Shown: positions 26,738-36,136 of the stretch, piece after piece
Layout of the letters: each line of letters begins with the position of its first letter
Numbering within the stretch: the first letter of the stretch is position 1
NCBI GenBank assembly: GCA_964194555.1
Contig: CAXMMT010000050.1
Coordinates: forward strand, 1-64,000
Direction of reading: 5' to 3'
Length of the DNA stretch: 64,000 bases
DNA from: SZUA-217 sp964194555
GTDB taxonomy: Bacteria; Actinomycetota; Acidimicrobiia; Spongiisociales; ZC4RG35
Position numbers and translations under genes: made by a program
Notes under the pieces: generated by a model
Databases searched by the model: none
What the model was told of the DNA's origin: nothing
What the model saw: the letters and a program-made list of their open reading frames with translations, nothing else

Positions 26738-27928
26738 ATGAAAATAGTCCTCGCCTATTCCGGTGGTCTCGACACATCGGTGATCCTCGCCTGGCTCAGG
26801 GAGGAATACGACGCAGAGGTGATCGCTTACACCGCCGATGTCGGTCAGGGCGCTGAGGTCGCCGAGGCTGCGAAGAAAGCCCTCGCCACCGGGGCCGTCG
26901 CCGGAGTTGTCGACGACCTCAAGGAGTCATTTGTCAACGATGCCGTTTTCCCAGCGATCCGGGCAGCCGCGGTGTACGAGAACGAGTACCTTCTCGGCAC
27001 CTCCCTGGCGCGTCCGATCATCAGCCAGGGACTCGTCGCAACGGCCCGCGAATACGGGGCCGACGCCATCAGCCACGGAGCCACAGGCAAGGGGAACGAT
27101 CAGGTTCGGTTTGAGCTTTCGACTGCGGCTCTTGCTCCTGACCTGAAAACGATCGCCCCCTGGCGCGAATGGGATCTCGCCGGGCGAGGCGATCTGATGG
27201 CATACGCCGAGGCCAGGGGTATCTCGGTTCCGGTGACGAGGGAAGCGCCATACTCAATGGACGCCAATCTCTTTCATATCTCCTATGAGGGTGGTGTCCT
27301 CGAGGATCCGTGGGCCGACCCGCCGGCCGATATGTTCCGGATGACGGTTGATCCCGTGGACGCTCCCGATGACCCTCGAGAGCTGACCATCGGATTCGAG
27401 TCCGGCACCCCGGTATCGATAGACGGGAAGAGTATGGGGCCGGTCGAGCTTCTCGCCGGTCTCAACGAGATCGGCGGCCGTCACGGCATCGGCCGTGTCG
27501 ACATTGTCGAGAACCGGTTCGTGGGCATCAAGAGCCGTGGTGTTTACGAGACGCCCGGAGGAACGATTCTTCATATTGGCCGCCGGGCAGTGGAGTCGAT
27601 CGCACTCGACCGTGAGGTGCTTCACCTGCGTGACGATCTGATCACCCGTTATGCCAGGATCGTCTACAACGGGTTCTGGTTCTCGCCGGAGCGGATAGCT
27701 CTTCAGGAGACGATGGACTCGATTCAGGAGCCGGTGACAGGTGAAGCGCGTCTGGTCCTCTACAAAGGATCGGCTCGGGTCGTGGGGCGTAGGTCGCCGA
27801 ACAGTCTGTACGACTCCGAAGAGGCCACCTTCGAAGCCGATGATGTCTATCGCCAGGCAGATGCCGAAGGGTTCATCAGTCTCAATGCCCTGAGGATTCG
27901 TGGTTACGGGACGGGATCGAAGTCGTGA
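26738..27928 (+). CDS. argG: argininosuccinate synthase
   Basis: 396 residues, normal length. The ATP-pyrophosphatase loop AYSGGLDTS is at residues 6-14, and GATGKGNDQVRFE and YSMDANLFHISYEGG are conserved. It joins citrulline and aspartate with ATP. It overlaps argH by 4 bases; no other arg genes are present here. Confidence 0.97.
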   Translation: MKIVLAYSGGLDTSVILAWLREEYDAEVIAYTADVGQGAEVAEAAKKALATGAVAGVVDDLKESFVNDAVFPAIRAAAVYENEYLLGTSLARPIISQGLVATAREYGADAISHGATGKGNDQVRFELSTAALAPDLKTIAPWREWDLAGRGDLMAYAEARGISVPVTREAPYSMDANLFHISYEGGVLEDPWADPPADMFRMTVDPVDAPDDPRELTIGFESGTPVSIDGKSMGPVELLAGLNEIGGRHGIGRVDIVENRFVGIKSRGVYETPGGTILHIGRRAVESIALDREVLHLRDDLITRYARIVYNGFWFSPERIALQETMDSIQEPVTGEARLVLYKGSARVVGRRSPNSLYDSEEATFEADDVYRQADAEGFISLNALRIRGYGTGSKS

Positions 27929-29274
27929 CTCTGTGGGGCGGCAGATTCGAGGGCTCGCTTTCAGAGGCGATGTGGGGATTCACCACAGACGAATCTGATC
28001 GCCGTCTTCTCCAGGTGGATATCGAAGGCTCAATCGCACACGTCGACATGCTCGGCGCCACCGAAATCATCGAGCCCGAAGAGGCGCAGGCTCTTGCCGC
28101 CGGGCTCCGGTCGATTCTCGCCGAGGCGGAAGCCGGCCGGTTTGCGTTCCAGACAACAGACGAGGATGTTCACACCGCGGTCGAGCGCCGGTTGGGCGAG
28201 ATAGTCGGTGAGATCGCCGGCAAGCTGCATACCGGACGTTCGCGAAACGATCAGGTTGCACTCGATCTCCGTCTCTATCTGACCCGGGCCGGGGATCGGC
28301 GCATACAACAGCTCCATCAACTCGCCGGCACCATCACCCGGATAGCCGAATCCCACGCCGAAACGGTTGTTCCGTCGTACACCCATTTGCAGCAAGCCCA
28401 ACCGACCACGCTGGGTCATCATCTTCTTGCGTACGCATGGATGGCCCTGAGAGGAGGGGAGAGATTCACCGAGGCGGTAAAGAGGATCGCAGTTTCCCCT
28501 CTCGGAGCCGGAGCCTCGTCCGGATCCTCTCTTCCTCTCGACCGTGACGCCGTTGCCAGACATCTCGGACTCGACGGTGTGATTCCCAACTCCCTCGATG
28601 CGGTGGGGTCGAGGGACTTTGTCTCCGAGTATGTGTTCTGCTGTGCCCAGTCGATGATCGAGCTGTCGAGACTCGCCGAGGAGATAGTTCTCTGGTCAAC
28701 CAGGGAGTTCGGATGGGTGTCTCTCAGCGATGAGGTGAGTACCGGCTCGTCGGCCCTGCCTCATAAGCGAAACCCTGACATCGCGGAGTTGATCCGGGGG
28801 CGCGCCGGCATCGTGGTCGGTGATATGACCGCGATCCTCTCGCTGCAAAAGGCCCTGCCACTCGCCTACAACCGTGATCTCCAGGAAGACAAGAGGATCG
28901 TCTTTCATGCCGACGACACACTGGCATCGGGATTGGGGGCCATGGTGGAATTGCTCGGCGGACTCGAGTTTCATCCTCCCGCGCCTGGTCCAGACACAGT
29001 GAGTCTCGACATTGCCGAAACCCTGGTGCGTCGTGGAGTTCCGTTTCGCGAGGCTCACAGGCTGGTGGGAGAGTTGGTGAGTCTGCTCGAATCCCGCGGG
29101 AAGACTCTGTCAGACGCGACGCTCGACGAACTCGACGAAGTAGATCAACGGTTTGCCGAGACAGATCTCGATCATCTCGACCCGACCGACTCAGTCAGGG
29201 CGCGAGCAACATCGGGGTCGGGTAATCCTGACTCTGTGCGTGCTCAGATCGCCGAGATCCGGCGACGCATTTGA
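27925..29274 (+). CDS. argH: argininosuccinate lyase
   Basis: 449 residues from GTG 27925, coupled to argG. Family motifs are LHTGRSRNDQVALDLRLY, TPLQ-like YTHLQQAQPTTLGHH and the catalytic loop GSSALPHKRNPDIAE. The last differs from the common MPQKKNPD but keeps the key Ser, Lys and Asn. It cleaves argininosuccinate to arginine and fumarate. Confidence 0.97.
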   Translation: MTLWGGRFEGSLSEAMWGFTTDESDRRLLQVDIEGSIAHVDMLGATEIIEPEEAQALAAGLRSILAEAEAGRFAFQTTDEDVHTAVERRLGEIVGEIAGKLHTGRSRNDQVALDLRLYLTRAGDRRIQQLHQLAGTITRIAESHAETVVPSYTHLQQAQPTTLGHHLLAYAWMALRGGERFTEAVKRIAVSPLGAGASSGSSLPLDRDAVARHLGLDGVIPNSLDAVGSRDFVSEYVFCCAQSMIELSRLAEEIVLWSTREFGWVSLSDEVSTGSSALPHKRNPDIAELIRGRAGIVVGDMTAILSLQKALPLAYNRDLQEDKRIVFHADDTLASGLGAMVELLGGLEFHPPAPGPDTVSLDIAETLVRRGVPFREAHRLVGELVSLLESRGKTLSDATLDELDEVDQRFAETDLDHLDPTDSVRARATSGSGNPDSVRAQIAEIRRRI

Positions 29275-29277
29275 GGT

Positions 29278-30306
29278 TCAGCCACCGTTAGGCGACTCTG
29301 CCTCTACGGTCCATGTTCCGTGTGACCTGATGAGACTCTCCAAGTCGCCTTCGCCACGTTGCTCCGTCTCCTCGTCGATCTGTGCGTTGAGCTCTGCGTC
29401 GTAGGTGGGACGTTCGACATTACGGAAGATACCGAGCGGCGTCGGCCCATACGGTCCGTGAGACAGACGACTCAGTGCGAAGGCGATAGCCGGATCTGGC
29501 CTCGTCTCGTCGTGAACCAGGATTGCGATGGGGTCGACCGAAGACGACTCCACGACTGTGGCGTGCCCCTCACGCATGACTACCGCCTTGGATCCGCCGT
29601 CGAAGACGATCGGCTTTCCGTGTTGTAGATCGATGCGATTGTGAACCCGCTCTTCTTTTCCGGTGACCTGGATGAACGCTTTGTCATTGAAGACGTTGCA
29701 ATTCTGGTAGATCTCGATGAAGGCCGACCCCTCGTGCTCGTATGCGGCCTTGAGCATTGCCTGAGTGTGATTGCGATCCATATCGAGCGTGCGAGCTACG
29801 AAAGTCGCTTCGGCTCCAAGCGCAAGCGACACCGGGTTGAACGGATAGTCGATAGACCCGAATGGGGATGACTTGGTCGTCTTGCCAACTTCCGACGTGG
29901 GGGAGTACTGACCCTTGGTCAACCCGTATATCTGGTTGTTGAACAAGAGGATCTTCAGATTGACGTTTCGGCGGAGGACGTGGATCAAATGGTTGCCTCC
30001 GATGGAAAGGGCGTCGCCATCACCGGTGATCACCCACACGGATAGGTCGGGCCGAGTCGTCGCCACGCCTGTTGCGATCGCCGGAGCTCTTCCGTGGATC
30101 GAGTGCATTCCGAAGGTCTTCATGTAGTAGGGGAACCTCGAGGCGCAACCGATACCCGAGATGAAGACGAACTCCTCTCGTGGCCGGCCCAAGGCAGCGA
30201 CGAACTGTTGCACCGAAGCGAGGATCGTGTAGTCACCACACCCGGGACACCACCGCACCTCCTGGTCCGTTTGAAAGTCAGCCCTTGTGTACGAACGGGT
30301 AGTCAT
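29278..30306 (-). CDS. korB: 2-oxoacid:ferredoxin oxidoreductase beta subunit
   Basis: 342 residues. The N-terminal CPGCGDYTIL and the TPP/Mg motif GDGDALSIGGNHLIH identify the beta subunit. Paired with the 623-residue fused gamma-alpha subunit, this is the two-subunit type. In Actinobacteria it usually works as 2-oxoglutarate:ferredoxin oxidoreductase in the TCA cycle; substrate inferred. It overlaps korA by 4 bases and is convergent with argH. Confidence 0.92.
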   Translation of the reverse strand: MTTRSYTRADFQTDQEVRWCPGCGDYTILASVQQFVAALGRPREEFVFISGIGCASRFPYYMKTFGMHSIHGRAPAIATGVATTRPDLSVWVITGDGDALSIGGNHLIHVLRRNVNLKILLFNNQIYGLTKGQYSPTSEVGKTTKSSPFGSIDYPFNPVSLALGAEATFVARTLDMDRNHTQAMLKAAYEHEGSAFIEIYQNCNVFNDKAFIQVTGKEERVHNRIDLQHGKPIVFDGGSKAVVMREGHATVVESSSVDPIAILVHDETRPDPAIAFALSRLSHGPYGPTPLGIFRNVERPTYDAELNAQIDEETEQRGEGDLESLIRSHGTWTVEAESPNGG

Positions 30307-32174
30307 TTGACCATCTCCAGGATCTTCTCTGATATCTCTGACACCTTGAACGGCTCAGCGGCGACCTTGTTCAGACCGACGGCATCGATGAGAAACTCGG
30401 CACGGATCATCTTCGACAACTGTCCGGTGTTGAGCTCAGGGATGAGGATCCTGTCGTATGAGCGGAGCAAGTCGCCAAGATTGTTGGGCAGGGGGTTGAG
30501 ATGTCTCAAGTGCAGACAGGCCACCTTGTGCCCTTCGAGACGAACCCGCCGGGCGGCGGCGCGAATCGCCCCGAAGGTCGATCCCCATCCGAGGACCAGG
30601 ATTTCGGCGTCCTCTTCACCATCGATCTCCAACTGGGGGATGTCGTTGGCGATGTTGGCCACTTTCCACGCTCTGGTGTCGGTCATCAATTGGTGGTTGT
30701 TCGGGTCGTAGGAGACATCACCGGAAAGGGCATCCTTCTCCAGTCCACCCACCCGATGCTCCAGTCCGGCCGTTCCAGGAATCGCCCACGGCCGGGCGAA
30801 GGTGTCGACATTTCGCATGTAAGGGAGGAAGGTCCCATCGGGCCCATTCGGATGAGCGGCGTACTCGATGTCGATCTCGGGAATCGAGTCGAGGTCCGGC
30901 AGACGCCATGGCTCGGAGGCGTTAGCAACAGAGTTGTCGCTCAACAAGATCACCGGCGTCATGTATTTGACCGCGATCCGAGCGGCCTCGATTGCCATGA
31001 GGAAGGCTTCCGACGGGGTGGCTATGGCTATGACGGGGAGGGGGGACTCACCATGGCGACCGTAGAGTGAAAACAGGAGATCGGACTGTTCCGGTTTGGT
31101 CGGAAGTCCCGTCGAAGGACCACCGCGTTGCACATTGATGACGATCATCGGAAGCTCGAGCATGAAGGCAAGGGAGATGCCTTCACTCTTCAAGGCGATC
31201 CCTGGGCCCGAGGAGCCTGTAACCGCGAGGCTGCCGGCAAACGCGGCGCCGATGGCCGCGCCTACAGCGGCAATTTCGTCCTCGGCCTGGAAAGTCCTGA
31301 CTCCGAAACTCTTGTGTCGAGAAAGCTCGTGGAGAATGTCGGATGCCGGGGTGATGGGGTAAGAGCCGTAGAACAGCGGGAGTCCCGATTTCCGGGAGGC
31401 TGCGATCAAACCCCAGGCAAGAGCGGTGTTGCCGTTCACGTTGGTGTAGGTGCCCGGCTCGAGGGCGGCAGGCTTCACTTCGAAGGTGTTCTTGGTGGCC
31501 TCGGTGGTGATGCCGAAGTTGTACCCGGCCTGAAATGCGGCGATGTTGGCCGCGGCCACTTCCTCCTTCTTTCCAAACTTCTTTTCGATCCAGTCGATCG
31601 TCGGTTCTGTGGGCCGATGAAAAAGCCATGCCATCAGGCCGAGGGCGAAGAGGTTCTTGGAGCGAAGGACATTGCGCCCCTTTACGCCGGTGTCCTTGAC
31701 GGCCTCCTTTGTGAGGTCGTCCATCGGAACCTTGATCACCCTGTATCCCTTGAGGGAATCATCATCGAGAGGATTCGATTGGTAACCGGCCTTTGCCAGA
31801 TTGCGCTCATCGAAAGCGTCACTGTTGACGATGAGTGTCCCACCTTGACGCAGATCCTTGAGGTTGGTCATCAGGGCCGCCGGATTCATCGCAACCAGAC
31901 AGTCGGGTTCATCCCCGGCTGTGAGGATGTCGAAGTCTGCGATCTGAACCTGGAAACTGGAGACTCCCGGAAGGGTTCCGGCGGGGGCTCTTATCTCCGC
32001 GGGGAAATTCGGAAGGGTTGCCAGGTCATTCCCGAACAGAGCCGACGCGTCCGTGAACCTGTTACCTGCCAACTGCATCCCGTCGCCTGAGTCGCCGGCG
32101 AATCGGACCACGAGTTTGTCGATTTCCTCGGCCGGAGTTGGCGATGCGTCTGCTGTGGCGGTGTCGTCGGCCAC
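30303..32174 (-). CDS. korA: 2-oxoacid:ferredoxin oxidoreductase, fused gamma-alpha subunit
   Basis: 623 residues. The N-terminal gamma domain has VVRFAGDSGDGMQLAGN, and the alpha domain has GNTALAWGLIAASRKSGLP, FYGSYPITPASDILHEL and the FQAEDEIAAVGAAIGAAFAG motif. Start ATG 32174. It oxidises a 2-oxoacid to acyl-CoA with korB, reducing ferredoxin. Confidence 0.93.
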   Translation of the reverse strand: MADDTATADASPTPAEEIDKLVVRFAGDSGDGMQLAGNRFTDASALFGNDLATLPNFPAEIRAPAGTLPGVSSFQVQIADFDILTAGDEPDCLVAMNPAALMTNLKDLRQGGTLIVNSDAFDERNLAKAGYQSNPLDDDSLKGYRVIKVPMDDLTKEAVKDTGVKGRNVLRSKNLFALGLMAWLFHRPTEPTIDWIEKKFGKKEEVAAANIAAFQAGYNFGITTEATKNTFEVKPAALEPGTYTNVNGNTALAWGLIAASRKSGLPLFYGSYPITPASDILHELSRHKSFGVRTFQAEDEIAAVGAAIGAAFAGSLAVTGSSGPGIALKSEGISLAFMLELPMIVINVQRGGPSTGLPTKPEQSDLLFSLYGRHGESPLPVIAIATPSEAFLMAIEAARIAVKYMTPVILLSDNSVANASEPWRLPDLDSIPEIDIEYAAHPNGPDGTFLPYMRNVDTFARPWAIPGTAGLEHRVGGLEKDALSGDVSYDPNNHQLMTDTRAWKVANIANDIPQLEIDGEEDAEILVLGWGSTFGAIRAAARRVRLEGHKVACLHLRHLNPLPNNLGDLLRSYDRILIPELNTGQLSKMIRAEFLIDAVGLNKVAAEPFKVSEISEKILEMVK

Positions 32175-32211
32175 TCGTTCACTTCCTTATGGGTCATCTG
32201 CGCGCGATCGA

Positions 32212-32232
32212 GGTCTCCTGATCAGGGAGACC
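32212..32232. terminator. inverted repeat between amidase and korA
   Basis: GGTCTCC (32212-32218) and GGAGACC (32226-32232) are perfect arms around TGATCAG. It sits just after the amidase stop (minus strand) and before korA. It could be a terminator without a U-tract or an operator for korAB. Confidence 0.35.
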
Positions 32233-32267
32233 GGAACCGCTCATCTGAGTTTGGGTTCTATCCAAGT

Positions 32268-33578
32268 CTATCCGTCACCTGGCATACGTGGGTCAATCGG
32301 AGAAGGTTCAAACCCGACGAGCTTCTGAGTCTCCAGAACACGCCCAAACGCGATCAGCGCCGATTCCGAGCCTCGGGACCCTATCACTTGAAGCGACGCC
32401 GGCGGTGCCCCGCTATTCAACAGTGGTAAGGCGATCGCCGGATGCAGAGAGTGGTTGACGAGCGCTGAGAAGTAGGAAAGGACAGCCCGGTAGTGACGAT
32501 CTCCGATGCCATCTTCACCGATAACTTTTTGCCTCACGGGGACAGTGGGTGTTATCAGAAAGTCGACGGTGTTCAGCGCGTCTGAGAACCTGGTTCGAAT
32601 CATCTCCTGCCACCCCCTCGCTTTGTCGGCATCCTCCTCCGTCACCAGATCGGCGTCTTCGAGACGCCGAGCAACATCCGGTCCGTAGTGCTGATGTTCC
32701 TGCCGAAACTTGCTGTGGACCATTCGAACCTCTTCGGCGATGGAGTTCCAGAGCTGAATCGATGGTTCTGCATCGGGCATTTCAATCGAGTGAACCTCGT
32801 GTCCCCTGTCGCGCAGAGCGGTTACGGCACTCTCGAACTCTCCGGCAATGTCATCTCCAAGCGGGCTGTTCTCGGTCCATGGCTGGGGAACCCCCAGTCT
32901 CATCGGAGTCGGATCGGGCTCGGGCGTCGGGTCCGACGACATTGCCCGATAGGCGAGGTCGAGGTTTTCGATCGAGTCTGCCAGAGGTCCGACGGTGTCG
33001 ATCGAGCCGACCAAGGGAAAGACACCGTCGAGCGAGATTCGACCGTGGGTCACCTTCAGCCCGAAGGTCCCACACAAGGCAGCGGGGACGCGGACGGAGC
33101 CGCCCGTGTCGGTGCCGATGGAGATTGGAGTGATGCCCCTGGCGACGGCCACAGCTGAGCCCCCCGACGAACCGCCGGGAGATGTGGTCTGGTCCCAGGG
33201 ATTGCGGACGACACCCCAATGGGGGTTCTCCGACGAGAACCCGAATGCCCATTCGTGGAGCCCGGTCTTTCCGATGATGACCGCCCCGGCTTGTTCAAGC
33301 GAGTCCACGCATGGTGCGCTGGCCGAGGGCATCTCGTGGTAGAACGCAGAGCCGGCGGTGGTGACGCGGCCCTTCTGATCGATCAGGTCTTTGAGCCCCA
33401 TCGGCACGCCGGCAAGTGGCCCGACGGCTTCGCCCCTCTTGATGCTGGCGTCGATCGCGGAGGCCCGCTCGAGTGCCCTCTCGTCATCGATCGAAATGAA
33501 CGCGTTGAGTGTGTCTTGGGTGTCGTGGGCCTTCTCGAGGGCAGTCTGAACCCGGCTGACGGCGGAAGCAGCAAACAC
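32268..33578 (-). CDS. amidase signature family enzyme
   Basis: About 436 residues from GTG 33578, 20 bases after the upstream stop. The Ser-Ser-Lys triad is visible: Lys in GVPMGLKDLIDQKG, Ser in the Gly/Ser loop SPGGSSGGSAVAVARG, and the catalytic Ser in GTDTGGSVRVPAALCG. It resembles GatA but has no gatB or gatC neighbour, so it is more likely a free amidase of unknown substrate. The frame is open to 33704 but overlaps the DUF3048 gene. Confidence 0.85.
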   Translation of the reverse strand: MFAASAVSRVQTALEKAHDTQDTLNAFISIDDERALERASAIDASIKRGEAVGPLAGVPMGLKDLIDQKGRVTTAGSAFYHEMPSASAPCVDSLEQAGAVIIGKTGLHEWAFGFSSENPHWGVVRNPWDQTTSPGGSSGGSAVAVARGITPISIGTDTGGSVRVPAALCGTFGLKVTHGRISLDGVFPLVGSIDTVGPLADSIENLDLAYRAMSSDPTPEPDPTPMRLGVPQPWTENSPLGDDIAGEFESAVTALRDRGHEVHSIEMPDAEPSIQLWNSIAEEVRMVHSKFRQEHQHYGPDVARRLEDADLVTEEDADKARGWQEMIRTRFSDALNTVDFLITPTVPVRQKVIGEDGIGDRHYRAVLSYFSALVNHSLHPAIALPLLNSGAPPASLQVIGSRGSESALIAFGRVLETQKLVGFEPSPIDPRMPGDG

Positions 33579-33598
33579 TGCGGGGAAACTAGTCGAGC

Positions 33599-34675
33599 TC
33601 AGTTCTGGAAGGTCAATCCTCGATTGGACGGAACCAGCGATATCCATGATTTGCCGGGTGGGACCAGGATGATCTCGCCGTCGACATCGATGAGGGTGAA
33701 CCATTCGAGTTCGGAGTCGCGGTGCCAGGTCCCTTCAATGACGCGGCCATCGGCAAAAACGAAAGCCTTTCCGAACCCTGTTGTCCTAGAGGCGGGCAAT
33801 GACGAGCCGGACACTCCGGCTGGTGGTCTCGCCGTGTATTGCTCCACATAGAGGGCCACCAGAACCGGTACTCCAACACGCTCCTCGGTTCCGTCCTCGT
33901 TGCGATAGGTCGTCTCCCGACCGTATGCCGTCTTGAGCCAGAGACCAAGATCCTCATCCCAGGTCCATGTGACCGTGTTACCGGAGAAATCGATCTCGAC
34001 CGATGATGCCGGCTCGGCGTCGCCAGAGATGGGCCCGAACTCCCAGATGGGACCGGTGGGAGGCTCGTCCGGGTATCCGCGACCATCAGAGACCTCTCTG
34101 AGAAGCTCGGTGTTGACATAGAGGTTGTGTGGTGCGCTCCGGTCAGAGCTCCGGAAAGTGGCAGGTGGCCCGGTTTCTCCTACGAGTTTCACGGCTTTGG
34201 AGATGATGACGCTGGTTACCCAAGGCTGAGCCCCGGAGATGACGAAAGTGGGCTCGTTGAACGCAGCCAGAAGAGTGGGGTCCGTCGGGCGGCCCGAACG
34301 CATTGGGCCGAGGAGGTCGGAGTCGCTCTGGTTCCATACGGCGATATAACGGGTGATCCCTTCGACCCTGAGCTCGATGATCATGTCGGCCTGGTCAATG
34401 CCTGACTGAGGGTTGGCTCGGGGGTGGTTGTCGATCTTGACTGCGAGAACTCTGCGATCGAGAAGCACCGGATCGTCGACCGGTAGACCGTTGATCATCG
34501 ATGTCTCGCGGGTGTCGCTTGTTGTCGTGGTCTGTGGAAGCGTGGAAGTCGTGGTCGTTGATGTGGTCGTCGTCGGCTCGGTTGTCGTTGAGTTGTCCGG
34601 CAACTCGGCCTCTCCTGACGCGCAGGCCGAGAGAATCAGTCCGAGCGCGACCAGACTGGCAATAGTGGTGCGCAT
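33599..34675 (-). CDS. DUF3048 domain lipoprotein
   Basis: 358 residues from ATG 34675 (TTG 34684 possible). Signal peptide with lipobox LILSAC, so membrane-anchored outside the cell. A Thr-rich linker (about residues 30-60) precedes the DUF3048 domain, with IDNHPRANPQSGIDQADMI, RYIAVWNQSD and GPMRSGRPTD. Function unknown (relatives include YerB). It is probably co-transcribed with the amidase. Confidence 0.85.
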   Translation of the reverse strand: MRTTIASLVALGLILSACASGEAELPDNSTTTEPTTTTSTTTTSTLPQTTTTSDTRETSMINGLPVDDPVLLDRRVLAVKIDNHPRANPQSGIDQADMIIELRVEGITRYIAVWNQSDSDLLGPMRSGRPTDPTLLAAFNEPTFVISGAQPWVTSVIISKAVKLVGETGPPATFRSSDRSAPHNLYVNTELLREVSDGRGYPDEPPTGPIWEFGPISGDAEPASSVEIDFSGNTVTWTWDEDLGLWLKTAYGRETTYRNEDGTEERVGVPVLVALYVEQYTARPPAGVSGSSLPASRTTGFGKAFVFADGRVIEGTWHRDSELEWFTLIDVDGEIILVPPGKSWISLVPSNRGLTFQN

Positions 34676-34720
34676 CTGGTGCAAGTCTAGAAAGTGGGGG
34701 CGGCTACCCGGGTTCTCCGG

Positions 34721-35125
34721 TCAGTCAACGAGGGAGCTTCCCCGAACCTCCAAATGAGGGAGGGCGGTTTCGGGTTGGTCGACAGATAGGGCGAACTCGA
34801 TGCCGTCGGCGTTGGCTCGGAGAACGTAGATGGCTTCGATGTTGACACCGGCATCGGCCAGCGAGCGGGTCAGTCTTGCCAGTTCACCCGGACGGTGTGG
34901 CATGTGTGCCTTGAGAACCGTGTTCTCCTCGTGTTGAAGGGCGGCCTCGTCGAGGACCCGGCGCGTTGTTGTAGCGTCGTCCACGATCAGCCGAACGGTG
35001 CCATCGCCGTCGTGGCCGTATGCGGCCAATGCATCGATGTTGACCTCAACGGCTGCGAGCGCCTCGGCGAGCGAGGCGAGTCGACCGGGTTGGTTCTCCA
35101 TCTGGATGATGAACTCGGTCATCAT
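34721..35125 (-). CDS. tandem ACT-domain protein
   Basis: 134 residues, two ACT domains. The first begins EFIIQMENQPGRLASLAEAL; the second has HRPGELARLTRSLADAGVNIEA. There is no catalytic domain. Such proteins bind amino acids and act as regulators. It overlaps no gene and lies 9 bases downstream of the sodX-alkA stop. Confidence 0.8.
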   Translation of the reverse strand: MMTEFIIQMENQPGRLASLAEALAAVEVNIDALAAYGHDGDGTVRLIVDDATTTRRVLDEAALQHEENTVLKAHMPHRPGELARLTRSLADAGVNIEAIYVLRANADGIEFALSVDQPETALPHLEVRGSSLVD

Positions 35126-35134
35126 GGTTTGAGT

Positions 35135-36085
35135 CTACGCCTTGCCAGCTGACCCATGTCGCAGAGTTGGGTCGGGAGGCTCCGTTCGCCCTCGTTTTGA
35201 CAAATAGGCGTGCCAGACAATTCGGGCGGCCACTGCCCGGATCGGTTTCCAGGACTCTGATACCAACTCCAGCTCGGCCTCGTCGGGAGTATGGGTCATC
35301 CCGAGGACTTCTCCCACCCCGACCTGCAATGCACGGTCACCTATCGGGTAGACGTCGGGGTGTGCCAACGCTGAGAGCAGATAGGCGTCAGCGGTCCAGG
35401 GACCGATGCCTCTGACGGAAAGGAGCTTGGACCTGGCGTTGTCTGCGGAGAGCGGGCCCAGGGACTCGATGTCGAGCGTCTCATCGGTCACTAGGTGGGC
35501 AAGGGCGTAGAGGTAGTCGGCCTTCTGACGGGTGATCCCGATTGATCGCATCCCATCAACCCCGGTCCCGATGATGCTTGTGGCCGTCACCCCCACAGCC
35601 GTCACTTCGAGCCGTCGATACATGGCTGCCCCGGACTCCAGAGAGACCTGCTGCTCGAGAATGAGTAGTACCAGGCAACGGAGCCCCGGTTGACGGTGCC
35701 AGAACTCGGGCCGGCCAAACTTCTCGATGGCTTCGGCAATCGAGTTGTCCTCGTTGGACAGAAGGTCGGTCGCCTCGTCGAACGTCGCGGCGTCGAGCCG
35801 GTCCACCACAGCCAATGCTGTGCGAACGTCTATCGGGCCCAGCGCCCTGCTGTCGGCCTTTGTTGCTTCGGCATTGTCCGACATGACCCAGATGTGGTCC
35901 TGGCCTATCGGCTCCGGTGGCTCTGCCACTCTTTTGACCATCCAGAAGTCTTCGCGCCTGGGATGAGGAAAGACGACCAGATCTCCTACCGACGGCCTCG
36001 ATGCGTCTGTGGCGACGATCTCTTGGCCAGGTTCAAGGGCAGGCCGCATGGAGTCCTCGGCTACCTGGAAGCGTTTCATCGACAT
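35135..36085 (-). CDS. fusion: SodX-like S26 peptidase + AlkA-type DNA glycosylase
   Basis: 316 residues. Residues about 6-90 match the nickel-SOD maturation peptidase (SodX, S24/S26 type): catalytic Ser12 in AEDSMRPALEPG, Lys51 in MVKRVAEPP, and the terminal box KADSRALGPI. Residues about 105-300 are an HhH-GPD glycosylase of the AlkA type: LILEQQVSLESG, hairpin SVRGIGPWTAD (223-233) and catalytic Asp250 in YPIGDRALQ. The divergent neighbour is sodN, which fits the first domain. Fusion with a DNA-repair domain is unexpected. No frameshift or internal stop separates the two. Confidence 0.82.
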   Translation of the reverse strand: MSMKRFQVAEDSMRPALEPGQEIVATDASRPSVGDLVVFPHPRREDFWMVKRVAEPPEPIGQDHIWVMSDNAEATKADSRALGPIDVRTALAVVDRLDAATFDEATDLLSNEDNSIAEAIEKFGRPEFWHRQPGLRCLVLLILEQQVSLESGAAMYRRLEVTAVGVTATSIIGTGVDGMRSIGITRQKADYLYALAHLVTDETLDIESLGPLSADNARSKLLSVRGIGPWTADAYLLSALAHPDVYPIGDRALQVGVGEVLGMTHTPDEAELELVSESWKPIRAVAARIVWHAYLSKRGRTEPPDPTLRHGSAGKA

Positions 36086-36136
36086 GTCGGATCGTGAGTA
36101 TGGTCAGAGTAACGACCGAGAGAAGAAGGAGTCCCC

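Noticed and set aside
29278..32174. korAB as part of the microcompartment pathway
   Set aside because: More than 10 kb away on the other strand, no encapsulation peptide, and a typical stand-alone TCA-cycle arrangement.
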